Of a stretch of 64,000 bases of DNA, positions 8,770 through 16,077 are shown piece after piece. The position numbers were made by a program, and so were the translations under genes. Position 1 is the stretch's first letter; each line of letters opens with the position of its first letter. Source of the DNA: Streptomyces sp. R21 (lineage in GTDB: Bacteria; Actinomycetota; Actinomycetes; Streptomycetales; Streptomycetaceae); NCBI RefSeq assembly GCF_041051975.1, contig NZ_CP163435.1, forward strand, positions 4,774,001 to 4,838,000. The letters run 5' to 3'. The notes below the pieces were generated by a model that saw nothing but the letters and a program-made list of their open reading frames with translations, was not told the DNA's origin and made no database searches.

Positions 8770-8811
8770 TTCGGGACGAAGAGGTCGTGGGTTCAAATCC
8801 CGCCACCCCGA
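8770..8811 (+). other. att site: 3' half of tRNA-Pro (anticodon CGG)
   Basis: The bases read as anticodon loop TTCGGGA (8770-8776, anticodon CGG), anticodon stem 3' strand CGAAG, variable loop AGGTC, T-arm GTGGG-TTCAAAT-CCCGC (8787-8803), acceptor strand CACCCCG (8804-8810) and discriminator A. No complementary 5' half lies upstream, so this is not a functional tRNA. A copy that begins exactly at the anticodon loop is typical of attachment-site cores of integrative elements. pSAM2 is known to use a tRNA-Pro gene. CCA is not encoded. Confidence 0.85.
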
Positions 8812-8827
8812 CAGCTAAAACAGCAGT

Positions 8828-8864
8828 TCAGGGCCGGTTTCCCTTCACGGGAAACCGGCCCTGA
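8828..8864 (+). terminator. tRNA-type terminator downstream of the att site
   Basis: Perfect 16-bp stem: 8828-8843 pairs with 8849-8864 (GGGCCGGTTTCCC / GGGAAACCGGCCC at its core) around the loop TTCAC. It is 16 nt past the tRNA half, the position of a native tRNA-Pro terminator, which supports the view that DNA to the right is the original chromosomal flank. Confidence 0.85.
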
Positions 8865-8941
8865 CTCGTTCCGTAGGGCCCCTTGGGTGTGAACGGGGAG
8901 TGGATCAAGGAAATTGACTCCCCGGACCGTCACACCTGACG

Positions 8942-10299
8942 CGCTCGCAGCAGCACATCGAGCGCGCACCGGTGACCGCTGGTGCATGGCAGACCGTGTA
9001 CCTGGACCTGCCGGTCATGCGCTACCTGGAACTCCGACGCGGCGGCAGCCAGCCGTAGGTCACCGACTTCGACCACGACTTCCCCGCCCTGATCGCCCGT
9101 ACCCTCAGCGGCCTGACCGCCGATGAGCGCCACGTGCTCCGCTCGGTCAGCCTGCTCAGCGCGTTCTCAGTGCCCCTGGCCACCCAAGCCGCCGGCATGG
9201 ACCACGACGCGCCCGCCTTACGGCTGACCGAGCGCCCCTTCATCCGGGAGTCCTCTTCCGGTGTGTGGCCCTTCCATGTCCACGATGTTCCAGTACGTAG
9301 GGGACTCCGTCTGGGAATCATTGGCGCTTCCCGCCGTGGATGCCACATCGTCAGGTGGCCTGCAGACCGCGGCGGACGCCATTGTGGAAACGCTGAGCGC
9401 CATCGCCCGGCGCCAGCACGAGCACCGTCAACGCACGTCCAGTCGGCGCTCAGCCGTCCTCTCGTCGGAGCTGCTCCCCGATGACCTCGTCGAACTGGCC
9501 ACGTACTACCTGGCGAAGGCCCAGCGAGACCTCGGGCTGACCGACGCTTCGCGTCGCGGGATGCAGCGCGTCGCCTCGGCCGAAGGTCGGCTCGCTTCCG
9601 CCGCGCGGCGCGGCCTGGCGCACCTGAGCCGACTGCCCGGAGATTTCCCGACCGCGGTCGAAGCCGCGGGAAGGCTGGGCTGGGAGGGGCGGCACGATCG
9701 AGTGCCGGGAGACGTGTGGTGGGTGCAGGGCGACATGGCGCGAGCGGTAGCCGCCTACCTGGCAGGCCGGAGCGAAGCCGGGGAGCACGGTGTGGTCGGC
9801 GAGACCGCCATGGTGCAGGCGCATCTCGCCTTCGCCGTCTCCTTCTCCGATCCGCTTCGGGCCGATGACGAACTCGGTCTGGCGGACCGGCTGTTGTCCC
9901 ACCTCAGCCTGCGCTCCAGCGAGATGATCTCTCGCATCGCCGTGCTCGTACGCGACGCCGGGTTCGCCGCCGACGTGCCCGGCCGGGCGGCCGTACTGCT
10001 CGCCGAAATCGGTGTCTCCGGCAATTCCTACGCCGCGGCGAAACCAGCAACTGGCCCTGTGCTTCCACCACGCCGTCCTCGACGCCCAGGACGACCTCGC
10101 CATCGGGATCACACGCCTGCGCGAACTCACGCAGAGCGGCGACTACGCCTACTACGTCGACATCGCCCACTTCATGGCCGGCCTTCCGCTTCCCGAGCGG
10201 ACCGCGCGAGCACGGTGGATCGACGGAGAACAACAGACTCGCGAACGATGGCGCCACCTGGTTACGACACGTCGCAATCAACTCGCCACGACTCATTAG
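8942..10299 (+). pseudogene. Decayed STAND/NB-ARC-type ATPase, C-terminal part
   Basis: Three frames are needed to read one continuous protein. Frame A (8942 to about 9290) has VYLDLPVMRYLELRRGG, an in-frame TAG at 9056-9058, then DFDHDFPALIARTL, ERHVLRSVSLL and WPFHVHD, a winged-helix region of NTPases I associate with Streptomyces TPR-ATPases. Frame B (about 9290-10035) encodes helical TPR-like repeats (DLVELATYYLAKAQRDLG, GLAHLSRLPGDF). Frame C (about 10035-10299) ends LALCFHHAVLDAQ...RRNQLATTH. One nonsense codon and two frameshifts make it non-functional. The NTPase domain itself is missing. It lies directly downstream of the tRNA junction, as other debris at integration hot spots does. 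Confidence 0.75.
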
Positions 10300-10321
10300 G
10301 CTTTCCACTCGTTAGGCTTTC
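10291..10321. repeat. Two tandem copies of a 15-bp sequence
   Basis: ACTCATTAGGCTTTC (10291-10305) and ACTCGTTAGGCTTTC (10307-10321) differ at one base and have a 16-bp period. The first contains the stop of the ATPase pseudogene. The pair sits 50 bp upstream of the HNH gene and could be an operator or slippage product. Confidence 0.6.
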
Positions 10322-10357
10322 TGCACATGCGCAGATCGCTGGTCAACGAGGCGCGAC

Positions 10358-10363
10358 TACGAT
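10358..10363 (+). promoter_or_regulatory. -10 box for leaderless HNH transcript
   Basis: TACGAT lies 8 nt before ATG 10372, the spacing expected when transcription starts at the A of the start codon. No ribosome binding site is present upstream, which supports a leaderless mRNA. Confidence 0.5.
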
Positions 10364-10371
10364 CGCCGGTC

Positions 10372-11268
10372 ATGGACTGGCTGGAGCGCACCGCGAACCT
10401 GAGGCAGTGGACCAGAAGCGGGACCCGCGCTCCGCACAAGCCGTTGCTGTTGCTGTACGCCCTCGGTCGGTTCCAGCAGGATGCGGCTGGCGAAGTGCGG
10501 TACAGCGCGGTGGAGGAGGATCTGCAGCGGCTGCTGACCGAGTACGGTCCGCCGAACAGGACGACCCCGGCCTACCCGTTCCACCATCTGGTGAGCGACG
10601 GCGTGTGGGAGGTGCGCACCGATCGCGGACCGGGCAGCCCCGGCAGCGGGGTGCGGGAGTTGCGGGCCGCGGGGGCCGCTGGGCGGCTGGCACCGGAGCT
10701 GCGGGCGGCGCTGCGGCGTGAGCCGGAGCTACTCGGCCGGATGGCACGGGTCCTGCTCGACCTGCACTTCCCGCCTTCGCTCCACGGCGACCTGTGCGAA
10801 TCCGTCGGCCTGGAGCTGGAGCCGGCGGAGACCGGACAGCTCTCGGCCGCCGTGCGGAGGCAGCGGGATCCACGGATGCGGGAGCGGGTCCTGACGGCCT
10901 ACGAGTACCGGTGCGCCTTCTGCGGCTACGACGGCAGGATCGGCGCGGTGCCGGTCGGGCTGGAGGCCGCGCACGTGCGGTGGTGGGCGTTCGACGGACC
11001 GGACGACGTCGACAACGGACTGTGCCTGTGCTCCCTGCACCACAAGCTCTTCGACAAGGGCGTCCTCGGTGTCGGCGAGAGCCACCGCATCCTGGTCTCC
11101 CAACGCTTCGTCGGCCACAGCCCCGCCGCCCGCGAATACGTCATCGCGCTCGCCGACCGACCACTCATCGGACCTCAACCGGGCGCCCACCCCGTCGCCG
11201 CGATCCACCGCTCCTGGCACACCAGCCAGGTCTTCCACGGCAGCCCACGCCCTGCCACAGCCGCCTGA
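10372..11268 (+). CDS. HNH restriction endonuclease, likely phosphorothioate-DNA-specific (McrA-like)
   Basis: The N-terminus (about 1-160) has LRQWTRSGTRAPHKPLLLLY, the hallmark of the sulfur-binding domain of ScoMcrA-type type IV enzymes that recognise phosphorothioated DNA. The C-terminal HNH nuclease has CAFCGYDG, then LEAAHVRWWAFDGPDDVDNG and CSLHHKLFDKG, giving the Cys pairs, general-base His, Asn and metal-binding His. The start is moved to ATG 10372 because the family begins at MDWL and a -10 box fits a leaderless start there; an upstream ATG at 10327 has no support. About 298 aa, a usual length for the short form. It would restrict incoming Dnd-modified or methylated DNA. It neighbours a toxin-antitoxin pair and an island end. 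Confidence 0.85.
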   Translation: MDWLERTANLRQWTRSGTRAPHKPLLLLYALGRFQQDAAGEVRYSAVEEDLQRLLTEYGPPNRTTPAYPFHHLVSDGVWEVRTDRGPGSPGSGVRELRAAGAAGRLAPELRAALRREPELLGRMARVLLDLHFPPSLHGDLCESVGLELEPAETGQLSAAVRRQRDPRMRERVLTAYEYRCAFCGYDGRIGAVPVGLEAAHVRWWAFDGPDDVDNGLCLCSLHHKLFDKGVLGVGESHRILVSQRFVGHSPAAREYVIALADRPLIGPQPGAHPVAAIHRSWHTSQVFHGSPRPATAA

Positions 11269-11330
11269 CCTCGAATCGTCGGCCGCACCTCACTGGTAAG
11301 GAGTGCGATACCAAGAGTATGGTCTCTTAT

Positions 11331-11609
11331 ATGGCGACGAAGAAGGTAACCGTGACGATCCCCGAGGATCTCCTGGACGAGATCCGCGCGGACGCGGCCG
11401 AGCGGGGCCTTTCGGCGTACGTCGCAGAGGCGCTGCGCTTCAAGCGCGACCGGGACCGGCTCCTGGAACTGGCCGACTGGCTGCAGGAAGAACACGGCCC
11501 CGTGACGGCGGAGGAGCGTGTGACAGCTCTCGACGAGTTGGAGGATCTCGACGCCGAACACGAGCGGCGCCGCGCCTCCGGACAACACAACGCCGGAGAG
11601 GCTGCGTGA
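11331..11609 (+). CDS. Antitoxin, ribbon-helix-helix/VapB-like, 92 aa
   Basis: The N-terminus MATKKVTVTIPEDLLDEI is a beta-strand followed by a helix, as in RHH DNA-binding antitoxins. The C-terminal half is acidic and helical (DELEDLDAEHERRRA), the part that usually wraps the toxin. ATG 11331 is preferred over ATG 11319: TATGGT at 11318-11323 lies 7 nt before it and would give a leaderless transcript, whereas AAGGAG at 11298 is too far from either start. It overlaps the toxin gene by GTGA. AGAGTATGGTCTCT at the promoter is a short imperfect palindrome that could be the autoregulatory operator. Confidence 0.8.
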   Translation: MATKKVTVTIPEDLLDEIRADAAERGLSAYVAEALRFKRDRDRLLELADWLQEEHGPVTAEERVTALDELEDLDAEHERRRASGQHNAGEAA

Positions 11610-12031
11610 AGAAGCGAGTCGGTGAGCACGGACAGAGGCCGCTCCGTGTCTTCGTCCTGGACTGTGAAGCTCTCTCCCTGGCCGTGCGCGGTGATCGGAG
11701 GATGATCGCCTGGCTCGACCTCGCGGCGCGCGGGGAGGCCGAAGTCGTGACGTCGCCGATGACCCTGGTCGAGGCGTACGACGGCAGGACGACCGAACAG
11801 CGCTGGGACTGGGTACTGTCCCGGCTCCAGGTCTGCGACATCGGGAAGGGCGAGGCCCGCCAGGCACGCCGACTCCTGGCCGACGCCAAGTTGCACGGCC
11901 ACAAGCACGCGATCGACGCCGTGCTCGCCGTCATCGCGCGACAACAGAGGGGGCAGGTCACCGTCTTCACCTCGGACGTCGACGACCTGGAGAAGCTGGT
12001 CCCGGACACGATCGTCGTCAAGAAGGTGTGA
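11606..12031 (+). CDS. PIN-domain toxin, VapC-like, 141 aa
   Basis: PIN-fold acidic residues are visible: VFVLDCEAL (first Asp), SPMTLVEAYDG (Glu), KHAIDAVLAVIA (Asp) and VFTSDVDDLEKL (last Asp). PIN toxins are Mg-dependent RNases that cut tRNA or rRNA and stop growth until neutralised by the antitoxin. It starts at GTG 11606, inside a GTGA overlap with the antitoxin stop, so translation is coupled. Its length is normal for VapC. The active-site set appears complete. Confidence 0.85.
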   Translation: MKKRVGEHGQRPLRVFVLDCEALSLAVRGDRRMIAWLDLAARGEAEVVTSPMTLVEAYDGRTTEQRWDWVLSRLQVCDIGKGEARQARRLLADAKLHGHKHAIDAVLAVIARQQRGQVTVFTSDVDDLEKLVPDTIVVKKV

Positions 12032-12061
12032 CCCGACCCGCGCCCTTCAAGGACCCGCAGA

Positions 12062-12130
12062 TGCAAGGGACACCGGTACACGACGCCCAAATCAGCAACG
12101 CCCGCCGGCGTCACGTTGCGGCCCGTTCCC
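12062..12130. repeat. 69-bp dispersed repeat, chromosomal copy
   Basis: Homologous to 8079-8147 (61 of 69 identical). It overlaps the last 13 codons of the adjacent DUF5994 gene, whose C-terminus GPQRDAGGRC is therefore repeat-derived. In another - strand frame it still reads AGVADLGVVYRCPLHL, matching the 130-aa protein of the CHAT operon. Confidence 0.8.
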
Positions 12131-12640
12131 ACCGCGGTCCGGCACGGTGATCGGCAGGACTCGGCCGGTGCCTGTGTCGATGAGGATCTCTTCGGCCTGC
12201 GTGACGCTGCCGGCGCGGACGGCCTCGGCCATCGCGGCGCGGGCCGCGTCGGGCGTCGCGTGCGGCGGGACCACGAGAAGGGAGAAGTGGTCCTGATCGC
12301 CCCGGGTGATGAGGACGGTGTCGTCGCCGACCGGGAAGGAGTCGATGTGCACGACGCGGTCGTCGACGACCAGGCGCGTGGGCAGGTCTTCCCAGGCGAC
12401 GGTGTCCAGGCCGACACGCGTGATGGGCCCGAGGTGCTCGGTGAGCGCGGCGATCAGGGCGGGAAGCTCGGCGGCGATGTCGCGGGACCGCGGCCACCAT
12501 GCCCCGTCGAGAACACCCTTCCGGTCGTGGGTGGTCTCCAGCCGTACGAGAGCCGAACCGGGTTTCACGGCCTGGTGGACGGCGTCCGGCAGAAGCCTGG
12601 TCACGCGCGGGGAGCCTGAGTCGGAGCCGGAGTCGGACAT
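12092..12640 (-). CDS. DUF5994 family protein, paralogue 1, 182 aa
   Basis: Contains the family signature GAWWPRSRD (about residue 46), followed by TEHLGPITRVGLD, a strand-rich middle and FSLLVVPPHATPDAARAAM. Function is unknown; these small soluble proteins are common in Streptomyces. The Ser/Gly/Asp-rich N-terminus (MSDSGSDSGSP) is variable. The C-terminus runs into the 69-bp repeat, so the original end has probably been replaced. It is one of three copies within 2.1 kb. Confidence 0.75.
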   Translation of the reverse strand: MSDSGSDSGSPRVTRLLPDAVHQAVKPGSALVRLETTHDRKGVLDGAWWPRSRDIAAELPALIAALTEHLGPITRVGLDTVAWEDLPTRLVVDDRVVHIDSFPVGDDTVLITRGDQDHFSLLVVPPHATPDAARAAMAEAVRAGSVTQAEEILIDTGTGRVLPITVPDRGGNGPQRDAGGRC

Positions 12641-12814
12641 CGCACTCGCCTGCCTGAACGGAAACGGAGGGACCCCCTCGTTTCACGGTACTCCGACGTC
12701 CGCAGCAGGGCGCAGCGGCCGGGAAGCCCGCTTGTCGCACCCGAGGGCAGCGAGGCTCGCCGGAGTAGAGTGAAGATCCGGTCCGCTGATCCGTGCCCAG
12801 ACAACGAGGTCGCC

Positions 12815-13066
12815 ATGCAGCCAACGGAATCGCCTTCGGACGGGCACGCGGAGGTGCGCATCGTCGCCGCCTCCCCCGAGGTCGCCCGCCGGGTCGCGGA
12901 GGTTCTCCGTCGCTGCTTCGACGCCACCGAGCAGCGCAGCTATCCCACGGGCGCCGAGGGAGGGACCCGCCTCCAGCTCACCGTGGACACCACCCGCGCG
13001 GCCGAACCGGCACGGTCCTGGCTGGAGACCAGCCGCCCCTCGCAGGACGACCGCCGCCGGACGTGA
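12815..13066 (+). CDS. Conserved small hypothetical protein, 83 aa
   Basis: Starts at ATG 12815 with GAGG (12806-12809) 5 nt upstream; the open frame extends further upstream but without a ribosome site. The product (AEVRIVAASPEVARRVAEVLRRCF ... RLQLTVDTT, abridged) looks like a compact alpha/beta fold with no catalytic motif. It lies between two DUF5994 genes. Function unknown. Confidence 0.6.
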   Translation: MQPTESPSDGHAEVRIVAASPEVARRVAEVLRRCFDATEQRSYPTGAEGGTRLQLTVDTTRAAEPARSWLETSRPSQDDRRRT

Positions 13067-13222
13067 CCCGGCCTCCAGGAGCGGTCCGTTCGGCCTCTTC
13101 GCGGAGTAGCGTGGACCCATCGGGAGCATTTCGCGCACCGGCCCCGATGCCGGTGTCGTTCCCGGGGAGCGACAACACCGGGCAACCGCCGACGAGCAGG
13201 GGCCCGGAGACGGGTTCGCGCG

Positions 13223-13747
13223 ATGTCCGCGACCACCCTCCATCCCCCGCTGCGATCCATGCCCTTCAGGGTCCCGACCGCGCGCCTCGCGCTGAAATCC
13301 GTGAACCCTTCCCAGCGGCACGACGAACTGGACGGCGCCTGGTGGCCTCGTTCACGTGACCTGACGCACGAACTCTCCGCTCTGGCGGAGGTGCTGGACC
13401 CGTTGTGGGGCCGGATCACCCGTATCGCCGTCAACCCCCGCCACTGGCCGATCATCCCGCGCAGGATCTCCGTCAACGGCAATGTGGTGAAGGTCGGTTG
13501 GTTCACCACGGAACAGGATCCGCACAAGATCCTGCTGCTGTCCTACACAACGGGCCGCTGGGACCTCCTGGTGATCCCCCCGGAGACGAGCGCCCCCTCC
13601 GCCGCCCGGCTGATGGCCGCCGCGAGCGCGAGCACCGGCCCGACGACGACCGCGACCGCCCTCATGACGGCGGAACAGGCCGACGCCACCTCCTCGTCGT
13701 ACGAGGCGGGCGCGGGCCGGCCCGACCGGCTGGCAATGGGGGCGTGA
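13223..13747 (+). CDS. DUF5994 family protein, paralogue 2, 174 aa
   Basis: Signature DGAWWPRSRDLTHEL, then WGRITRIAVNPRHW, VKVGWFTTEQDPHKILLLSY and WDLLVIPPETS. This is the paralogue closest to what I know as the family consensus, with the G/W-rich core and the LLVxPP motif intact. The C-terminal 30 residues (SSSYEAGAGRP) are low complexity. Start ATG 13223; ATG 13259 (MPFRVPTARLAL) is an alternative. Function unknown. Confidence 0.75.
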   Translation: MSATTLHPPLRSMPFRVPTARLALKSVNPSQRHDELDGAWWPRSRDLTHELSALAEVLDPLWGRITRIAVNPRHWPIIPRRISVNGNVVKVGWFTTEQDPHKILLLSYTTGRWDLLVIPPETSAPSAARLMAAASASTGPTTTATALMTAEQADATSSSYEAGAGRPDRLAMGA

Positions 13748-13799
13748 CGGTCGTCGTCGCAGCCCCTGGCCGTCGCCTCGCCGCCATCGGTCGGCCGGA

Positions 13800-14198
13800 T
13801 CAGACGTGGCCCCCTGCGGCGGCCGCCATGAGCGGTTCGGCGTCCTCCGCGGTGGTGTCCGGAGGCACGACCAGCAGGTCCCAGCGCCCCCGGCCGGGAG
13901 CGAGCAGGAGGATGGCGTGCGGGGCGGCTGCCACCAGGCTCCTGTGCAGTCGTACGACCTGGTTGGCGACGAGCATCCGGCCGGGCGGCGTGGACCAGAC
14001 GGCTCCGTTGACGGTGACACTGCTGATGTGGCCCCACGTGCGGGGCAACCCGGCCAGCAGCCGCGGGAGTTCGGTCAACAAGTCGTACGAGCGTGGCCAC
14101 CAGGCTCCGTCGATGGACCGGGGCAGGACGCCGCGCGGTGCCAGGCGAAGCCGTAGGAGGGGATGGGAGGGGAGCGGGGGTTGCAGTGCGGTGGTCAT
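13800..14198 (-). CDS. DUF5994 family protein, paralogue 3, 132 aa
   Basis: Signature IDGAWWPRSYDLLTELPRLL, WGHISSVTVNGAVW and WDLLVVPPDTTAEDAEPLM. It is the shortest of the three, ending right after the LLVVPP helix. GGAG lies 5 nt upstream of ATG 14198, a good ribosome site. It is convergent with paralogue 2 (53 bp apart). The three copies differ enough to be old duplications. Function unknown. Confidence 0.75.
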   Translation of the reverse strand: MTTALQPPLPSHPLLRLRLAPRGVLPRSIDGAWWPRSYDLLTELPRLLAGLPRTWGHISSVTVNGAVWSTPPGRMLVANQVVRLHRSLVAAAPHAILLLAPGRGRWDLLVVPPDTTAEDAEPLMAAAAGGHV

Positions 14199-14260
14199 GA
14201 GGGCTCCGTGAAGTGTCGGGTGCCCGCCCGGCCGGACCGGATGCGGATGCGTGGTTGACG

Positions 14261-15286
14261 TCAGGAGCGGTGGGCGGCGACACGGGCCGGAGTCGGGCGG
14301 CGCACGTCATGCACCCACCCGAGGCGTTCGAGGAGCCCGATGAAAGCGGCCGAAGGGTCGATCTGGCCACGGTCGACGCCGTGGCGAGCGCTGGTGGGGT
14401 CGGCGTGGTGGAAGTTGTGCCAGCTCTCGCCGAAGGAGAGCAGGGCCAGCGGCCACAGGTTGGTGGCGCGGTCGTGACGCCGGGTGCGGAAGGGGCGCTC
14501 GCCGATCACATGGCAGAGCGAGTTCACACTCCAGGTCACATGGTGGAGCAGTGCGATGCGGACAAGTCCCGCCCACAGCAGGCCCGTTATTCCGTACACC
14601 CAAGTGCCGCCGATCGCCCAGCCCAGCCCGAACGGCAGCGCGAGCGTGAGGACACACAGGGCCGGGAAGGCGCGGGCGACGGCGCGGATGTCGCGGTCGG
14701 CGAGGAGGTCGGGGGCATAACGCTCGGCCGGTGTGCTCTCGTTGCGGAAGAGCCAGCCGACGTGGGCGTGCAGCAGCCCGCGCAACTGGCCGCGCAGATG
14801 GGTGCCGTAGCGGTACGGGGAGTGCGGGTCGCCGGGCCGGTCGGTGAAGGCGTGATGGCGGCGGTGCGTGGCGACCCAGCCGATGACGTCGCCCTGGAAG
14901 CTCATCGACCCCGCCACCGCGAGCGCGATGCGCACCGGGCGTACGGCCTGGTAACTGCGGTGGGTGAGGCCGCGGTGGAAGCCGACCGTGACCCCGAGGC
15001 CCGTGATCGTGTAGAAGAGGACGGCGAGCAGGACGTCGGCCGGATGGATGAGCCGTCCCCACAGCAGCCAGCCGGCCAGGCCGAGCGCCACGAACGGCAG
15101 GACGACGATCACCGCCGTCACCGTCACATACAGCCGCTGCCCGCCGTCGGCCTCGGCTGCCGGTGCGTCCGGTGGGAAGGGGGACGTCCCGTCGTAGCCC
15201 TGGGGCGGCGGAGCGTTGTCCGGGGGGATCGCCGTCTGGGAATCCGGTGGGATCGCCGTCTGGGAAAGGGAAGAAGAGAGCGGCAT
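14261..15286 (-). CDS. Acyl-CoA (delta-9 type) fatty acid desaturase, membrane-bound
   Basis: The three His boxes of membrane di-iron desaturases are present: HRGLTHRS, HRRHH and HNFHH, between hydrophobic segments (LPFVALGLAGWLLWG; VLLAVLFYTITGLGVTVG; ALCVLTLALPFGLGW). The enzyme introduces a double bond into acyl chains, usually to adjust membrane fluidity. The start is ATG 15286 with GAGGAG upstream; the longer frame to 15562 runs through the divergent promoter region. The N-terminus has a duplicated SQTAIPPD from a 24-bp tandem repeat in the DNA. It is divergent from the HxlR regulator, a plausible controller. Confidence 0.9.
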   Translation of the reverse strand: MPLSSSLSQTAIPPDSQTAIPPDNAPPPQGYDGTSPFPPDAPAAEADGGQRLYVTVTAVIVVLPFVALGLAGWLLWGRLIHPADVLLAVLFYTITGLGVTVGFHRGLTHRSYQAVRPVRIALAVAGSMSFQGDVIGWVATHRRHHAFTDRPGDPHSPYRYGTHLRGQLRGLLHAHVGWLFRNESTPAERYAPDLLADRDIRAVARAFPALCVLTLALPFGLGWAIGGTWVYGITGLLWAGLVRIALLHHVTWSVNSLCHVIGERPFRTRRHDRATNLWPLALLSFGESWHNFHHADPTSARHGVDRGQIDPSAAFIGLLERLGWVHDVRRPTPARVAAHRS

Positions 15287-15499
15287 GCGGGGCTCCTCGG
15301 CCTCGGTGCGACTGGCGCGGCCGGGGTCAGGGGCTGCCCCTGTGGTGACCCGCCAGGACGAGACCGGTCCGGACACCGGCATACGAAGTCCCCTGGCTGC
15401 CTCAACCGTACTCCTGCACGCCGCGAAACCAGACGGTCCGGATCGCGCGACCACTTCGTCGGTCCGGGCCACCAGAGCTGAGGGTATGGAGACCGAACT

Positions 15500-15505
15500 T
15501 ATGCT
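15500..15505 (+). promoter_or_regulatory. -10 box for leaderless HxlR transcript
   Basis: TATGCT followed by 7 nt and ATG 15513. The spacing fits transcription starting at the start codon. Confidence 0.4.
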
Positions 15506-15512
15506 GGCGGTC

Positions 15513-16013
15513 ATGAGGCGGACTTCGTTTGCGAACTGGCCCTGTTCCATTGCTCGCACCATGGATCTGCTCGGGGACTGGTGGACGCCGTTGGTGTTGC
15601 GGGAGGCGTTCTACGGGGTGCGGCGGTTCGATGCGTTTCAGCAGTCGTTGGGGATTGCCCGCAACACGCTGGCCGAGCGGCTGCGGCGGCTTGTGGAGGA
15701 AGGGCTGCTGGAGAAGGTGGCGTACCAGAGCGAGCCGGTTCGGTACGACTACGTTCTTACGCCGATGGGGCGGGACTTCTACGGCGTACTCATGGCCATG
15801 AACGCCTGGGGCGACCGCTGGCTGGCCGGTGACGAGGGTGCGCCGGTCGTCTTTCGGCATGAGCGGTGCGGGCGGGACGATGTTCGTGCCGATGTCGTCT
15901 GCTCCGGGTGCGGGGAAGCCCTGAACCCGGAGGACACGCGGCCGCGGCTCGGGCCCGGGTATCCCGAGCGGCTGGCCGAACTTCCCCTCGTGCGCGAGCG
16001 GTTCGCAAGCTGA
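15513..16013 (+). CDS. HxlR-family transcriptional regulator, 166 aa
   Basis: FANWPCSIARTMDLLGDWWT is the HxlR N-terminal signature with its conserved Cys; a winged helix follows (FDAFQQSLGIARNTLAERL; VRYDYVLTPMGRDF). A C-terminal segment has a Cys cluster (ERCGRDDVRADVVCSGCGEAL), which may bind metal or sense oxidation. HxlR regulators act as dimers on divergent promoters, here probably that of the desaturase. The start at ATG 15513 is favoured by the -10 box; ATG 15486 and 15501 are in frame. Confidence 0.85.
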   Translation: MRRTSFANWPCSIARTMDLLGDWWTPLVLREAFYGVRRFDAFQQSLGIARNTLAERLRRLVEEGLLEKVAYQSEPVRYDYVLTPMGRDFYGVLMAMNAWGDRWLAGDEGAPVVFRHERCGRDDVRADVVCSGCGEALNPEDTRPRLGPGYPERLAELPLVRERFAS

Positions 16014-16077
16014 GGAGCGGACGGCCGCCGTCCGTCACTGTGGAACCAGGGGTGCCGGTGCGGCAGTCTTCTCCCTT

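Larger units (their letters stand above)
1..8811. mobile_element. Right-hand part of an integrated genomic island (left end outside window)
   Basis: Seen: the stretch ends at 8770-8811 in a tRNA-Pro 3' half that lacks its 5' half and is followed by a tRNA-type terminator. Known: actinomycete integrative elements such as pSAM2 recombine into tRNA 3' ends, leaving an intact tRNA at one junction and a bare 3' half at the other. Inferred: the DNA left of 8811 is the element and the DNA right of it is the original tRNA downstream flank. No integrase, excisionase, rep or tra gene is visible in the part shown. The visible cargo is the PLD-like and TPR-CHAT loci, so this may be a defence-type island or a decayed element. 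The intact tRNA-Pro should lie left of the window. Confidence 0.6.

Noticed and set aside
8624..8806. A - strand ORF beginning MAGFEPTTSSSRIRSD
   Set aside because: It is the antisense reading of the tRNA-derived att site; such peptides are a known annotation artefact at tRNA junctions.
8770..8811. A functional tRNA gene
   Set aside because: Only the 3' half is present; the 5' acceptor, D-arm and anticodon 5' strand are missing.
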